The position numbers and the translations under genes are program-made. The notes under the pieces are model-generated. The model worked only from the letters and a program-made list of their open reading frames with translations. It did not search any database and had not been told where the DNA came from. A stretch of DNA of 64,000 nucleotides. Source: Pseudomonas sp. GV071. Lineage in GTDB: Bacteria; Pseudomonadota; Gammaproteobacteria; Pseudomonadales; Pseudomonadaceae. Position 1 is the first letter of the stretch, and the number at the start of each line of letters is the position of its first letter. This document shows, piece after piece, positions 33,318 through 42,510 of this stretch. The stretch is taken from positions 94,243 to 158,242 of the forward strand of contig NZ_QAOJ01000014.1 of the NCBI RefSeq assembly GCF_003050835.1, in the 5' to 3' direction.

Positions 33318-35021
33318 TTAGTCCTTAGTGACGCGGTTCACTTCTTCGAGGCTGGTGACACCTTGCATGGCCTTCAGCAGAGCCGAAGTGCGCAGGTCAT
33401 TGAAGCCGTCTTTACGCATTTGCGTCGAAATATCGATGGAGTTGCCTTCCTCCATGATAATCCGTTGCAGCGCAGGCGTGTTTTTAACCACTTCATATAT
33501 TCCGACGCGACCTTTGTAACCGTGGTTGCAGTTATCGCAGCCAACCGGGCCGTAAATCTTGAACGTGCCGATCTTGTCTTCCGGGAAACCCTCTTCTAGC
33601 AAGGTTTCTGTCGGTACCGGCACTTCTTTCTTGCAGTTATTGCAGAGCTTGCGCGCGAGGCGCTGGGCAATGATCAGGTTTACCGAGGTGGCGATGTTGA
33701 ACGACGGCACGCCCATATTGCGCAAGCGCGTCAGAGTTTCTGCGGCGCTGTTGGTGTGCAGCGTCGACATCACCATGTGGCCGGTCTGTGCAGCTTTTAC
33801 TGCAATGGAAGCAGTGTCCAGATCTCGAATCTCACCGACCATGATGATATCTGGGTCCTGACGCAGGAACGACTTCAACGCAGCGGTGAAGTCCATGCCT
33901 TGTTTCGGGTTGACATTGACCTGGTTGATACCTTCCAGGTTAATCTCCACCGGGTCTTCCGCCGTGGAAATATTCACGTCTACGGTATTAAGGATATTCA
34001 GGCCGGTATACAGAGAAACGGTTTTGCCGGAACCGGTCGGGCCGGTTACCAGAATCATGCCCTGCGGCTGTTTCAGCGCGGACATATACAGGTCTTTTTG
34101 CGACTCTTCATAGCCGAGGGCATCAATGCCCATCTGCGCACTGGAGGAGTCGAGAATCCGCATTACGATTTTCTCGCCCCAGAGGGTGGGGCAAGTGCTG
34201 ACGCGGAAATCGATGGATTTGGTTTTCGAGATCCGCATCTTGATGCGGCCGTCTTGTGGTTTGCGGCGCTCGGAAATATCCAGGCTGGCCATTACCTTCA
34301 AGCGGGCAGAAATTCGGGGTGCCAACTGAATCGGCGGGCGGGCAATTTCGTGAAGAATACCGTCGGTACGAAAGCGCACGCGGTAGCTTTTTTCATAGGG
34401 TTCGAAGTGCAGGTCGGAGGAGCCCATCTTGATCGCGTCCAACAGCATCTTATTGACGAAACGCACAACCGGGGCGTCGTCGGCAGCGTTGCTATCACCG
34501 CTGTCTTGCTTGTCTTCATCGACAGCCTGGATATCGACACCATCCAGGTCAATATCACCTAGGTCATCCATGCCGCTGTTGGCGCTATCGAAGAACTTTT
34601 CAATGGCGTCGCCGAGTTTGTCGTCTTCTACCAGTACGGCTTCGGTATTGAGGCCGGTGCTGAACTGAATATCGGTAATGGCCTGGTGGTTGGTTGGATC
34701 GGAAATTCCCACAAAGAGTTTGTTGCCGCGCTTCCACAGTGGAATGGCGCGGTGCTGACGCAGCAGCTTCTCCGTGACCAGATCTTTAGGTTGTGCTTCT
34801 TTGTCTACACTGCCTAGGTCAAGAAATGCGACCCCAAATTGTTCCGCGGCGACCTCCGCCAAAGCTCGGCTTTTTACAAGCTTGTTTTGGACGAGATAGG
34901 TAACGAGCGACGTGTGGTTTCTTTGCGCTTGTGCGTGTGCCGAACGGGCTGTTTTCTCGTCTAGAAGCTCAGCAAGAACAAGCTGTTTGGCTAAACCGGT
35001 GAGTGCGGGGCTTTCATTCAT
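33318..35021 (-). CDS. pilB: Type IV pilus extension ATPase PilB
   Basis: A 567-aa GspE/PilB hexameric ATPase. The N-terminal MshEN-like region (1-150) precedes the motor. Walker A GPTGSGKT is at 327-334, Walker B-like DIIMVGEIRD at 391-400, His-box residues at 415 and 422, and the zinc tetracysteine at 460, 463, 495 and 498. It powers pilus extension. It is downstream of pilA on the same strand but separated from it by a terminator, so it probably has its own promoter. Confidence 0.97.
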   Translation of the reverse strand: MNESPALTGLAKQLVLAELLDEKTARSAHAQAQRNHTSLVTYLVQNKLVKSRALAEVAAEQFGVAFLDLGSVDKEAQPKDLVTEKLLRQHRAIPLWKRGNKLFVGISDPTNHQAITDIQFSTGLNTEAVLVEDDKLGDAIEKFFDSANSGMDDLGDIDLDGVDIQAVDEDKQDSGDSNAADDAPVVRFVNKMLLDAIKMGSSDLHFEPYEKSYRVRFRTDGILHEIARPPIQLAPRISARLKVMASLDISERRKPQDGRIKMRISKTKSIDFRVSTCPTLWGEKIVMRILDSSSAQMGIDALGYEESQKDLYMSALKQPQGMILVTGPTGSGKTVSLYTGLNILNTVDVNISTAEDPVEINLEGINQVNVNPKQGMDFTAALKSFLRQDPDIIMVGEIRDLDTASIAVKAAQTGHMVMSTLHTNSAAETLTRLRNMGVPSFNIATSVNLIIAQRLARKLCNNCKKEVPVPTETLLEEGFPEDKIGTFKIYGPVGCDNCNHGYKGRVGIYEVVKNTPALQRIIMEEGNSIDISTQMRKDGFNDLRTSALLKAMQGVTSLEEVNRVTKD

Positions 35022-35099
35022 TGGGCGGCTTTTGGCTAGGAGGTTTGAGACATTTATAGCGCAAATGAGCAGTAGAGCGAAGCGATGGGGGTCTCCACA

Positions 35100-35130
35100 A
35101 AAATAAAGGCGCCCAAGGCGCCTTTATTTT
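35100..35130 (-). terminator. Intrinsic terminator downstream of pilA
   Basis: AAATAAAGGCGCC / GGCGCCTTTATTT symmetric hairpin with A and T runs on both sides, 14 bp after the pilA stop. It separates highly expressed pilA from pilBCD. Confidence 0.92.
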
Positions 35131-35143
35131 TGAATCTACTTAA

Positions 35144-35572
35144 TCAGTTGCAGTTACGTGGCTTGAATTCAGCGGCCAGGACGGTAGTGGTGCAAGTCCA
35201 GGCGCCGGTGTCTTCAGCGCGGGTCAGAACGATAGTGCCGGTCTTGGTTTTCGGGCCAGAGGTTTTGAATTCGAAAGTCAGAATAGCGGCGCCTTCATCG
35301 GTGACACCGCTTACGCTGATTTCGCCCAGGGGGCTGGCGTTGGTAGTGGTGCCCAGGCGTTCCAGGTCGATCGAGGCTTGAGGTACGCCTTGAGCAAACG
35401 CATCTTCAATGCCAGTTTTCAGAGGGGCGATCGCGGCCATGCCGGTCGCAGCTTCGGAGCGGCCGATATAGTTCTGGTAAGCAGGGATAGCGATGGCGGC
35501 CAGGATGCCGATAATTGCTACAACGATCATCAATTCAATGAGGGTAAAACCTTTCTGCATCTGAGCTTTCAT
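35144..35572 (-). CDS. pilA: Type IV major pilin PilA
   Basis: A 142-aa prepilin. A short leader MKAQMQKG is followed by FTLIELMIVVAIIGILAAIA with Glu5. Two C-terminal Cys (WTCTTTV and KPRNCN) form the expected disulfide loop of about 16 residues. The protein ends in Asn, so the C-terminal Ser glycosylated in P. aeruginosa group I pilins is absent. The start at 35572 has ribosome site GGAG; the longer frame to 35632 covers the untranslated leader. A sigma-54 promoter lies upstream. Confidence 0.95.
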   Translation of the reverse strand: MKAQMQKGFTLIELMIVVAIIGILAAIAIPAYQNYIGRSEAATGMAAIAPLKTGIEDAFAQGVPQASIDLERLGTTTNASPLGEISVSGVTDEGAAILTFEFKTSGPKTKTGTIVLTRAEDTGAWTCTTTVLAAEFKPRNCN

Positions 35573-35632
35573 GAGTTTCTCCAAGATAGTAGGTAATGCT
35601 TTACTGCGTATTCGGCAGCTGACATCCTCCAA

Positions 35633-35648
35633 TGCAAAGGCCTTGCCA
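35633..35648 (-). promoter_or_regulatory. Sigma-54 (RpoN) promoter of pilA
   Basis: On the minus strand: TGGCAA-GGCCT-TTGCA, compared with the consensus TGGCAC-N5-TTGCA; the invariant GG and GC are correctly spaced. Transcription would begin near 35622, giving a leader of about 50 nt. PilR, encoded at 13779-15119, is the expected activator. Confidence 0.88.
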
Positions 35649-35711
35649 ATCTTTGCAGGCCCCCTGTGTTGCTCGCTCGCATGGCGTGGCTTTAACGCGT
35701 CAGGTGCCCAA

Positions 35712-35755
35712 AATTGTCATAGAGTTCCCCTGCATGTCCTTTCCGACTGTGTCTT
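35712..35755. promoter_or_regulatory. Candidate PilR upstream activating sites
   Basis: Three TGTC cores on the plus strand (near 35715, 35735 and 35751), 90-130 bp upstream of the predicted pilA start. In P. aeruginosa PilR binds several (C/G)TGTC-containing sites at about this distance. The core is short, so chance occurrence is possible; the last site lies inside the 5' end of the divergent gene. Confidence 0.35.
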
Positions 35756-37470
35756 TGCGTCCCTTCGCGTTGTTACTGTTCGTGGTCGTGTTGGCTTTTT
35801 GCCAGCCTGTACACGCCTTTCCGCTCCCCAATTTCATTGAGGAGCTAATTGTTGTGTGCGGGACGTTGTTTGGAGCAGGTCTTTTATTTTGGAGGAGTCG
35901 ACAGTTACGGTTAACCGTTTGGCTGCTGATGTGGCTGATTCTTGGCGCACTGTTTGTTGTGTCAGGTTGGCTGCATCCGGCCCCTTTTGTTTCCGCCAAG
36001 CTTTTTATTGGCGTGTTTTGGTTTATGGGCTTGTTAGCGCTGGTCATCGGGGATCAGTTGGACTGGGATGCCGAGGGAGAGCGTCTCTCCGATGTATTGG
36101 CTGTAGCTCTTCTCGCAGGCGCTTTGATCTGTGCCATTGGTGGGTTTCTTCACTTTTATGGGCTGCTTGGTGATTTTGGACGGGCCTATTTGCCGGTAGT
36201 CACTGGTGGCCGTTGGAGAGGCTTGGTCGGGCACAGCAATTTTTTTGCATTCATTTGCTTTTTAGGAATGCTTGCGGTGGGTTGGGTTTATGCGGTGCGC
36301 CATTTGATTGGACTGCCGCTGGCTATCTTTTGCTTGTTGGTTTTGGCGACTTCGCTGATCGGCTCAGGCAGTCGGGCGGTGCTAGTAGCGTGGGTTTTTG
36401 TGATCGGAGTGCTGTTTTTTTTACGGCGCAAGGAGGGCGTCAGTCCTTGGCTTTGGGTGATGCTAGGTTCGTTCTTTTTTTACTGGGCGTTTAGGCCGAT
36501 CTTCTTTACCTTGGATGATTGGGCTCAAACGGGAGTTGCAAGCGCTGGATCAGCTGATGTGCTCAGCAGGGGCGCGGTCAGCTCACCTCGACTGGAAGAA
36601 TGGCGGGTAGCGTTAGATATTATTCTTCAAAATTTCTGGGGTGGTGTGGGGGTCGGTAATTATCCGGGCAACAGCTTTCAGCATCGTCTGGATTTGGCTT
36701 TGACATCGTCTAATTTGCTTTTTGTTCATTCTCATAATTTAATCCTGCAACTTTTGGCCGAGCTTGGGGTGGCTGCGCTCATCTGGCTACTTGCGTTGGT
36801 AGGGGTGGCCGTTACTGCATTGAAGAAAACCTTGTCCAGCAGATCGAGGTTGTTACCAGTCCTAGTGCTTGCATCTATTCAAATATATGGAATGTTTGAG
36901 TTTCCGCTTTGGATGATGCATTTTCTGGTTTTGCATATGCTGCTGCTGGGTGCACTTGGCGGCCCGGCGATGGTTGTGAAGCTTAAAGTAGGTAAGGTTT
37001 TTTCAGGTATTATTTTTGCCGCGTTTTTGGCGGTTATGATTATTTATTTGCCGCTGACAGAACGTTTGGTATGGAGTTATAAGCAATACTTCCTAAGGGC
37101 ACCGACGGATTCACGAAGTTATACATTTGTAGACTCTATGATTCGTGATCCATTGCTTGAGCCCTATGGGTATTTGGTCTACTTCGCTAATTTCGATATT
37201 GCTCCTGCGTCTTTGGGTCGAGAGCGCGACGTATTGCTTCGATTTAAAAATTACATGCCCTATCCAGCGGTTTTGGTACGTTTGTCGCTGGTGTATATGG
37301 CTGGCGGGGATGAGTTGAAAGCCCAAGCGGTGCTACTAGAAATGCGGCGCTTTTATGGTGACAGTCACGAAGGAAAGCTAGCTGAGCAAATAGCGGCTAC
37401 TCAGAAGTTCTTCCCTGATATTCCTTTCGAGCGTTTGAAATTGCCGGTTGCCGCCAAGCCGGCCGAGTAA
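35734..37470 (+). CDS. O-antigen ligase/PglL-like pilin O-oligosaccharyltransferase candidate
   Basis: A 578-aa polytopic membrane protein with about 11-12 hydrophobic segments. It has the Wzy_C-type periplasmic loop (WGGVGVGNYPGNS, then SHNLILQLLAELG) and a PglL-like C-terminal segment EFPLWMMHFLVLHMLLLG. Such proteins transfer lipid-linked glycans to pilins (TfpO/PilO, PglL) or to lipid A (WaaL). Position next to pilA favours a pilin ligase. It is divergent from pilA. Base composition is visibly richer in A+T than the neighbours, with many T runs, suggesting acquisition or replacement. The start at 35734 (MSFPTVSL) opens on the first helix; the frame extends to 35632. Confidence 0.78.
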   Translation: MSFPTVSLRPFALLLFVVVLAFCQPVHAFPLPNFIEELIVVCGTLFGAGLLFWRSRQLRLTVWLLMWLILGALFVVSGWLHPAPFVSAKLFIGVFWFMGLLALVIGDQLDWDAEGERLSDVLAVALLAGALICAIGGFLHFYGLLGDFGRAYLPVVTGGRWRGLVGHSNFFAFICFLGMLAVGWVYAVRHLIGLPLAIFCLLVLATSLIGSGSRAVLVAWVFVIGVLFFLRRKEGVSPWLWVMLGSFFFYWAFRPIFFTLDDWAQTGVASAGSADVLSRGAVSSPRLEEWRVALDIILQNFWGGVGVGNYPGNSFQHRLDLALTSSNLLFVHSHNLILQLLAELGVAALIWLLALVGVAVTALKKTLSSRSRLLPVLVLASIQIYGMFEFPLWMMHFLVLHMLLLGALGGPAMVVKLKVGKVFSGIIFAAFLAVMIIYLPLTERLVWSYKQYFLRAPTDSRSYTFVDSMIRDPLLEPYGYLVYFANFDIAPASLGRERDVLLRFKNYMPYPAVLVRLSLVYMAGGDELKAQAVLLEMRRFYGDSHEGKLAEQIAATQKFFPDIPFERLKLPVAAKPAE

Positions 37471-37479
37471 TTTCATCAG

Positions 37480-37517
37480 CCAACAAAAAGCCCCGCAATC
37501 GCGGGGCTTTTTGTTGG
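37480..37517. terminator. Bidirectional terminator between the ligase gene and nadC
   Basis: CAACAAAAAGCCCCGC / GCGGGGCTTTTTGTTG hairpin, symmetric, serving both convergent genes. It is very similar to the clpB terminator. Confidence 0.92.
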
Positions 37518-37528
37518 CGGGCAGAACG

Positions 37529-38377
37529 TCAAATACTCAACCGCATCGACAAGTCCACCGCCTTCACATCCTTGGTCAACGTGCCAATAGAGACATAATC
37601 CACTCCGGTCTCAGCCACAACCCGCAACGTTGCCTCATTAATCCCACCGGAAGCCTCAAGCTTCGCCTTGCCAGCCGTCATCGCCACCGCTGTGCGCATT
37701 TCATCCAGGCTCAATTCATCCAGCATGATGATGTCCGCCCCCGCATCCAGCGCTTCCTTTAGCTCAGTCAGGCTCTCTACTTCCACCTCCACCGGCTTGC
37801 CCGGGGCAATGCCGTGGGCGGCCTGAATGGCCTGGGCAATGCCGCCGCAGGCTGCAATATGGTTTTCTTTGATCAAGAAAGCGTCGTACAGGCCGATGCG
37901 ATGGTTATGGCAGCCGCCTTGGGTAACGGCGTACTTCTGTGCCAGGCGAAGTCCCGGTAGGGTTTTGCGGGTGTCGAGCAGTTTTACGCCCGTGCCGTCG
38001 ACGATGTTGGCGTAGTGGCGGCAGCGGGTGGCGACGGCGGAGAGGGTTTGCAGGAAGTTCAGGGCGCTGCGCTCGCCGGTCAATAGGGCGCGGGCGGGGC
38101 CTTCGAGATGAAACAAAGGCTGGTTAGGCTGCACGCGCTCGCCGTCGCGGACTTGCCAATGTACGGCGACGCGGGGATCTATTTGGGCGAATACGTTGTC
38201 AACCCATGCGCTGCCGGCTATGACGGCGGTGTCGCGGGTGATGATGGTGGCGTGCGCCAGGCGTTCTGCGGGGATCAGTTGGGCGGTGATATCGCCGCTG
38301 CCGACGTCTTCTTGCAGGGCTCGACGCACGTTGGCTTGAATTTCTGCGCCAAGGTCGGCGAGGAGTAGGTTCGGCAT
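37529..38377 (-). CDS. nadC: Nicotinate-nucleotide pyrophosphorylase (carboxylating)
   Basis: A 282-aa quinolinate phosphoribosyltransferase, converting quinolinate and PRPP to NaMN in NAD synthesis. Conserved parts: EDVGSGDITAQLIP, TGERSALNFLQTLSAVAT, LLDTRKTLPGLRLAQKYAV and GGCHNHRIGLYDAFLIKENH (20 residues), and DIIMLDELS. Full length. The nadC-pilA proximity is conserved with P. aeruginosa. Confidence 0.97.
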   Translation of the reverse strand: MPNLLLADLGAEIQANVRRALQEDVGSGDITAQLIPAERLAHATIITRDTAVIAGSAWVDNVFAQIDPRVAVHWQVRDGERVQPNQPLFHLEGPARALLTGERSALNFLQTLSAVATRCRHYANIVDGTGVKLLDTRKTLPGLRLAQKYAVTQGGCHNHRIGLYDAFLIKENHIAACGGIAQAIQAAHGIAPGKPVEVEVESLTELKEALDAGADIIMLDELSLDEMRTAVAMTAGKAKLEASGGINEATLRVVAETGVDYVSIGTLTKDVKAVDLSMRLSI

Positions 38378-38684
38378 TGGGGGCTCCCATTTCGTATGGG
38401 GGCGATTATAAGGAGGCGAAGGCCTCTGGCTAGTGCCATTTATGTGGGTAAAACTGTGCGTCTTATCGCGCGTTGGTCGTCAGTCAGTAGCCGTTCGTAA
38501 CCAGATGCGGTACATGTGTGATGTAGGTCATATCTGGGCAAGAAGTAGGGTTTTATCTTGCGCGGCCTCTCTATAATCGTTTTACTGCTTATTATTGACG
38601 CCATGCCTTTGACGTAGCGGATGACGCTCAGTTGATCGTTATGCAGATGTGAGAGCCAAAGGGCCGGTCTGCGGGAGAGTTGCA
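38378..38684. other. 307-bp intergenic region between nadC and the second DUF1631 gene
   Basis: Holds the divergent promoters of both genes. A good -10-like TATAAT is at 38572-38577, about 110 bp upstream of the DUF1631 start, but no convincing -35 is seen. No small gene or repeat was recognised. Confidence 0.5.
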
Positions 38685-40988
38685 ATGACTGATGCGAAAG
38701 TGGTGCAGCTGAACAAGCTTGCCCCCGAGCACTCGCCAACATCATCGGCGGGGAGGCTGCCCGTGGCACTCATTCACGTGCGCGACAAAGCTGCTCAGCA
38801 GCTGAAACAAGCCTTGCAGGCGCTGTTCGACAACGCGGATGACACCCTCTTCGAGATGGCTGACCGCGCCACCAGCAACGCCGAGCAAAACGCCTTTTTC
38901 GAGGCCATGCGTGACCTGCGTCTGAAGCGCAAGGGCATCGAACGCGGCTTCCTGCAGAAAGTCTTTGAAACCTTCGCCAATCTCAATCAGTACGAAATCG
39001 GCCGCGCGCCACAGCTGGATGCAGTGTCGTTCGACACCCTGGCGCTGATTCAGAACGATGAGCTGGAAGAGACTGTCGCCATTGACACCATGGTGGCCAA
39101 GGTCATGAGCCGCGACGCGGTCTCCCTTGGTCACTTGACCACCCGCATCAATGCGATGGTCAGCAAAAAACTCGACGATAAAACCAACCCGCTTGGCCCC
39201 ACCGTACTCTGCGAGTACTTTCTGGAGGCCTGCAGCCGTTTGGGCGTTGAGATCAAGGTCAAACTGATCATTCTCAAGTTGTTTGAGAAATATGTTCTTG
39301 CCGATCTCGACCAACTGTACGCCGACACCAACCAGCAACTGATTGACGCGGGTGTCTTGCCTGAATTGAAAACCGCGCCTGTGCGCCGCAAAAACGGCCC
39401 GTCCGTTACCGGCGGCCGTGGTGGTGCAAGCCAGTCCGGCGGCGACGCCAGCCAGGGCCAAGGCGCTTACGCCGATGAAGGCGTGCAGGAAGTGTTTGGC
39501 GTGTTGCAGGAGCTGTTGTCGCAGGTGCGTGGCAGCGGTGTACCGCGCCGCGAAGCGCCTGCCGACGCTCTACCGATTTCCAGTAATGACCTGATGCGCC
39601 TGCTTTCCCATATGCAGCAGCGCCCAGCCTTCACCACCGCTGTGCAGGACGATTTCGACCTGCGTAACCAGCTCGAGCAACTGTTGGTGCGCGCCAGCGC
39701 CAAGAGCGGCAAGTCGCGGGTGGTTGGTGAGGTTGATGAAGATGTGATCAACCTGGTGTCGATGCTGTTCGAGTTCATCCTCGACGACCGCACCCTGTCG
39801 GATTCGCTCAAGGCCCTGATCGGCCGCCTGCAGATTCCGATGTTGAAAGTGGCGGTGCTGGACAAGACCTTTTTCAGCCGCGGCAGCCATCCGGCGCGCC
39901 GTCTGCTCAACGAAATTGCCGCCGCAGCCCTCGGCTGGGCGGAGCAGGATGACGCCCAGCGCGACAGCCTGTACCAGAAGATCGAAAGCATCGTGCAGCG
40001 CCTGCTCAATGACTTTGTTGACGACCCGGCGATCTTCTCCGAATTGCTGGCCGACTTCCTCGCCTTCACCGGTGACGAGCGCCGCCGTAGCGAACTGCTG
40101 GAGCAGCGCACCCGTGATGCCGAAGAGGGCAGCGCCAAAGCTGAACTGGCTCGCCGTGAAGTGGAACATGCGCTGAACGAGCGCCTGCTGGGCAAGACCC
40201 TGCCGGAAGTGGTGGTGCGTCTGCTGCAGGAAGCCTGGAGCAAGGTGATGATGCTCACCTGCCTCAAGCACGGCGTCGACTCGCCAGAATGGCAAGCAGC
40301 CCTTAATACCATGGACGATCTGGTTTGGAGCGTTGCGCCGCACGAAGATCCGGAAGCCCGTCTGCGCTTGCTGGAACTGGTTCCTGGCCTGCTTAAGGCT
40401 CTGCGCGAAGGCATGGCCAGCGCGGCGTTCGACCCATTCTCCACCAGCGAATTTTTCAGTCAGTTGGAAAACCTGCATGTGCAGGCGTTCCAGCGCTTCA
40501 AGCGGCCGCTACCGGAAACCTCGGAAGAGACGGCTGTTGATCTGCTGCCAAACCTGGATGGCGACGCGCCGCTGCTGGAGCTGCCGCCGGAAGAGGAAAT
40601 CGAAGCGGTTGCCGTGCCAGCGATGGTCGAAGTGATCGAAGAAATCGTGTTGCTGGCCCCGGGTGAAAACCGGGTGCAGGAGCCGGAAGTCTTGCTGCCG
40701 GATGATGACGAGTCGCTGGCTCGCGTCGACAGCCTGGTGGTGGGCAGTTGGGTCGAGTTCCAGGAAGACGAAGAGCACAAGCTGCGCTGCAAGCTGGCGG
40801 CGGTGATCAAGCCCACCGGCAAGTACATCTTCGTTAACCGCACCGGCATGAAAGTGCTGGAGAAAACCCGCATGGGTCTGGCCGTGGAGTTCCGCCGCAA
40901 CGCCATCCGCCTGCTCGACGACGCGCTGCTGTTTGACCGGGCGTTGGAGTCGGTGATCGGCAACCTGCGCCGGTTGAAAAACGCCTGA
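38685..40988 (+). CDS. DUF1631 family protein (second paralogue)
   Basis: A 767-aa protein. The N-terminal region DDTLFEMADRATSNAEQNAF aligns with the same segment of the 23204-25570 protein, as do the VNLVSMLFEFILDD-type middle motif and the C-terminal barrel (VGSWVEFQEDEEHKLRCKL, then KYIFVNRTGMKVLEKTR). An acidic linker precedes the barrel (about 610-660). No catalytic motif is seen; function is unknown. A homologue stands at the same place (between nadC and ampD) in P. aeruginosa, so this is likely the ancestral copy. The start at 38685 has ribosome site GGGAGAG. Confidence 0.85.
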   Translation: MTDAKVVQLNKLAPEHSPTSSAGRLPVALIHVRDKAAQQLKQALQALFDNADDTLFEMADRATSNAEQNAFFEAMRDLRLKRKGIERGFLQKVFETFANLNQYEIGRAPQLDAVSFDTLALIQNDELEETVAIDTMVAKVMSRDAVSLGHLTTRINAMVSKKLDDKTNPLGPTVLCEYFLEACSRLGVEIKVKLIILKLFEKYVLADLDQLYADTNQQLIDAGVLPELKTAPVRRKNGPSVTGGRGGASQSGGDASQGQGAYADEGVQEVFGVLQELLSQVRGSGVPRREAPADALPISSNDLMRLLSHMQQRPAFTTAVQDDFDLRNQLEQLLVRASAKSGKSRVVGEVDEDVINLVSMLFEFILDDRTLSDSLKALIGRLQIPMLKVAVLDKTFFSRGSHPARRLLNEIAAAALGWAEQDDAQRDSLYQKIESIVQRLLNDFVDDPAIFSELLADFLAFTGDERRRSELLEQRTRDAEEGSAKAELARREVEHALNERLLGKTLPEVVVRLLQEAWSKVMMLTCLKHGVDSPEWQAALNTMDDLVWSVAPHEDPEARLRLLELVPGLLKALREGMASAAFDPFSTSEFFSQLENLHVQAFQRFKRPLPETSEETAVDLLPNLDGDAPLLELPPEEEIEAVAVPAMVEVIEEIVLLAPGENRVQEPEVLLPDDDESLARVDSLVVGSWVEFQEDEEHKLRCKLAAVIKPTGKYIFVNRTGMKVLEKTRMGLAVEFRRNAIRLLDDALLFDRALESVIGNLRRLKNA

Positions 40989-41006
40989 TCGCGCTATGAG
41001 TTATCC

Positions 41007-41040
41007 ACAACGCCCGGCTTATGTCGGGCGTTGTCGTTTT
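41007..41040 (+). terminator. Intrinsic terminator after the second DUF1631 gene
   Basis: 10-bp perfect stem ACAACGCCCG / CGGGCGTTGT with an 8-nt loop, followed by CGTTTT. The T run is short. Confidence 0.7.
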
Positions 41041-41083
41041 CGGGCTGGGCCCGGTAGAGTGTCCCGCACTGTAAGGAGTTTTT

Positions 41084-41677
41084 ATGCTGCTGGACCCGCT
41101 CACCGGCTGGTGCGAAGGCATTCGCCACTGCCCATCGCCCAACTTCAATGCCCGCCCCAACGGCGAGATTTCCCTGTTGGTGATCCATAACATCAGCCTA
41201 CCGCCGGGGCAGTTTGGTACGGGCAAAGTGCTGGAGTTGTTTCAGAACGAGCTGCAGGCGGAGGAGCATCCGTACTTCGCGGGCATATGCCATCTGCGTG
41301 TATCGGCGCATTTTCTGATCGAGCGCGACGGAACGTTAATCCAGTTCGTGTCTTGCCTTGAACGGGCCTGGCACGCTGGCGTGTCGTTGTTCGAGGGACG
41401 CGACAACTGTAATGATTTCTCCCTTGGAATTGAGTTAGAAGGGACCGACGATCAGCCCTTCAGCGACGCTCAGTACGCCGTCCTGGCGCAGTTGAGTGGC
41501 GAGCTGTGCCGGGCTTATCCAGGCATCACCCCGCAGCGTATCTGCGGCCACAGCGATATCGCACCAGGGCGCAAGACCGATCCCGGTGAGCATTTTGACT
41601 GGTCCCGCTTTCACGCTGGGCTGGCCGATCAAGGATTGTCAGGGCAGGCGCTGCCCGCAAAAGGAGTGAAACAATGA
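41084..41677 (+). CDS. ampD: 1,6-anhydro-N-acetylmuramyl-L-alanine amidase AmpD
   Basis: A 197-aa cytoplasmic zinc amidase of peptidoglycan recycling; its loss derepresses AmpC beta-lactamase in many species. Zinc ligands His35 (VIHNISLP), His156 and Asp166 (GHSDIAPGRKTDPG) are present, as is the FSLGIELEG strand with the catalytic Glu. It overlaps ampE by 4 bp. Confidence 0.96.
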   Translation: MLLDPLTGWCEGIRHCPSPNFNARPNGEISLLVIHNISLPPGQFGTGKVLELFQNELQAEEHPYFAGICHLRVSAHFLIERDGTLIQFVSCLERAWHAGVSLFEGRDNCNDFSLGIELEGTDDQPFSDAQYAVLAQLSGELCRAYPGITPQRICGHSDIAPGRKTDPGEHFDWSRFHAGLADQGLSGQALPAKGVKQ

Positions 41678-42510
41678 GTTTTCTAGTGCTGCTCTTGGTG
41701 TTGTGGGTCGAGAAGTTCTCGTCCTGGCGCGCCAGAATCCAGCAAGACGCCAGCTGGTTGCGGCTCCTGGCCTGGGCCGAGCGGCAGAGCGCGTTCCGCC
41801 ACAATCCCTGGCTGCAACTGGCGGTGTTGGTCCTGCTGCCATTGCTGGCGTTGGCGTTGCTTCTGGTGGTGTTGGGCGTGCCGTTGCATGGTTGGCTGGC
41901 TTTGCCGGTGCACTTGGGCGTGCTGGTGTACAGCCTGGGGCGCGGCGACCCGCTGGTGGCGCTCGGGCCATTCCGTGACGCCTGGCGGCGTGAGGATGTC
42001 GAGGCAGCCTATCTGGTGGCGCAACGCGATCTCGGTGTCGAGGCGGCCGATGCCGACAGTCTGTTGCAGCAGGCCCAGGGCTTTCTGCTGTGGCAGGGCT
42101 ACCAGAGCTTTTTCGCGGTGATCTTCTGGTACGCCTTGCTCGGCCCCTTGGCGGCCCTGGCTTATCGCCTGCTGGCGTTGACCATGGAACATGCCCAGGA
42201 CGACGCCCTGCGCCTGCGCGCCGGGCAGTGGCGACATGCCCTCGACTGGCTACCGGTGCGTCTGTTGGCGGGCAGCTTTGCCTTGGTCGGCAGCTTTGTC
42301 GCGGTCAGCCGGGTGCTTCTGCATGAGCTGTTGAACTGGAATATCGCCGCCGCACAACTGATCGCCAACAGTGGTCGTGCTGCTGAAGAATTTGCCACTC
42401 CCGGCTTGGGCGAAAGTGGCGTATCGAGCCTCGATGGCCTGTGGCAATTGCTGGTGCGTGCCGGGGTGTTTTGGTACGCCGGTTTTGCTGTCTGGACCTT
42501 GCTTTTCTAG
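41674..42510 (+). CDS. ampE: Regulatory signalling membrane protein AmpE
   Basis: A 278-aa inner-membrane protein with about four hydrophobic segments, in the standard ampDE arrangement. The N-terminus MSFLVLLLVLWVEKFSSWR and the conserved FFAVIFWYALLGPLAALAYR (20 residues) and NWNIAAAQLIANSGR segments identify it. Its exact function is not settled; it has been considered a sensor in beta-lactamase induction. ATG overlaps the ampD stop. Confidence 0.92.
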   Translation: MSFLVLLLVLWVEKFSSWRARIQQDASWLRLLAWAERQSAFRHNPWLQLAVLVLLPLLALALLLVVLGVPLHGWLALPVHLGVLVYSLGRGDPLVALGPFRDAWRREDVEAAYLVAQRDLGVEAADADSLLQQAQGFLLWQGYQSFFAVIFWYALLGPLAALAYRLLALTMEHAQDDALRLRAGQWRHALDWLPVRLLAGSFALVGSFVAVSRVLLHELLNWNIAAAQLIANSGRAAEEFATPGLGESGVSSLDGLWQLLVRAGVFWYAGFAVWTLLF

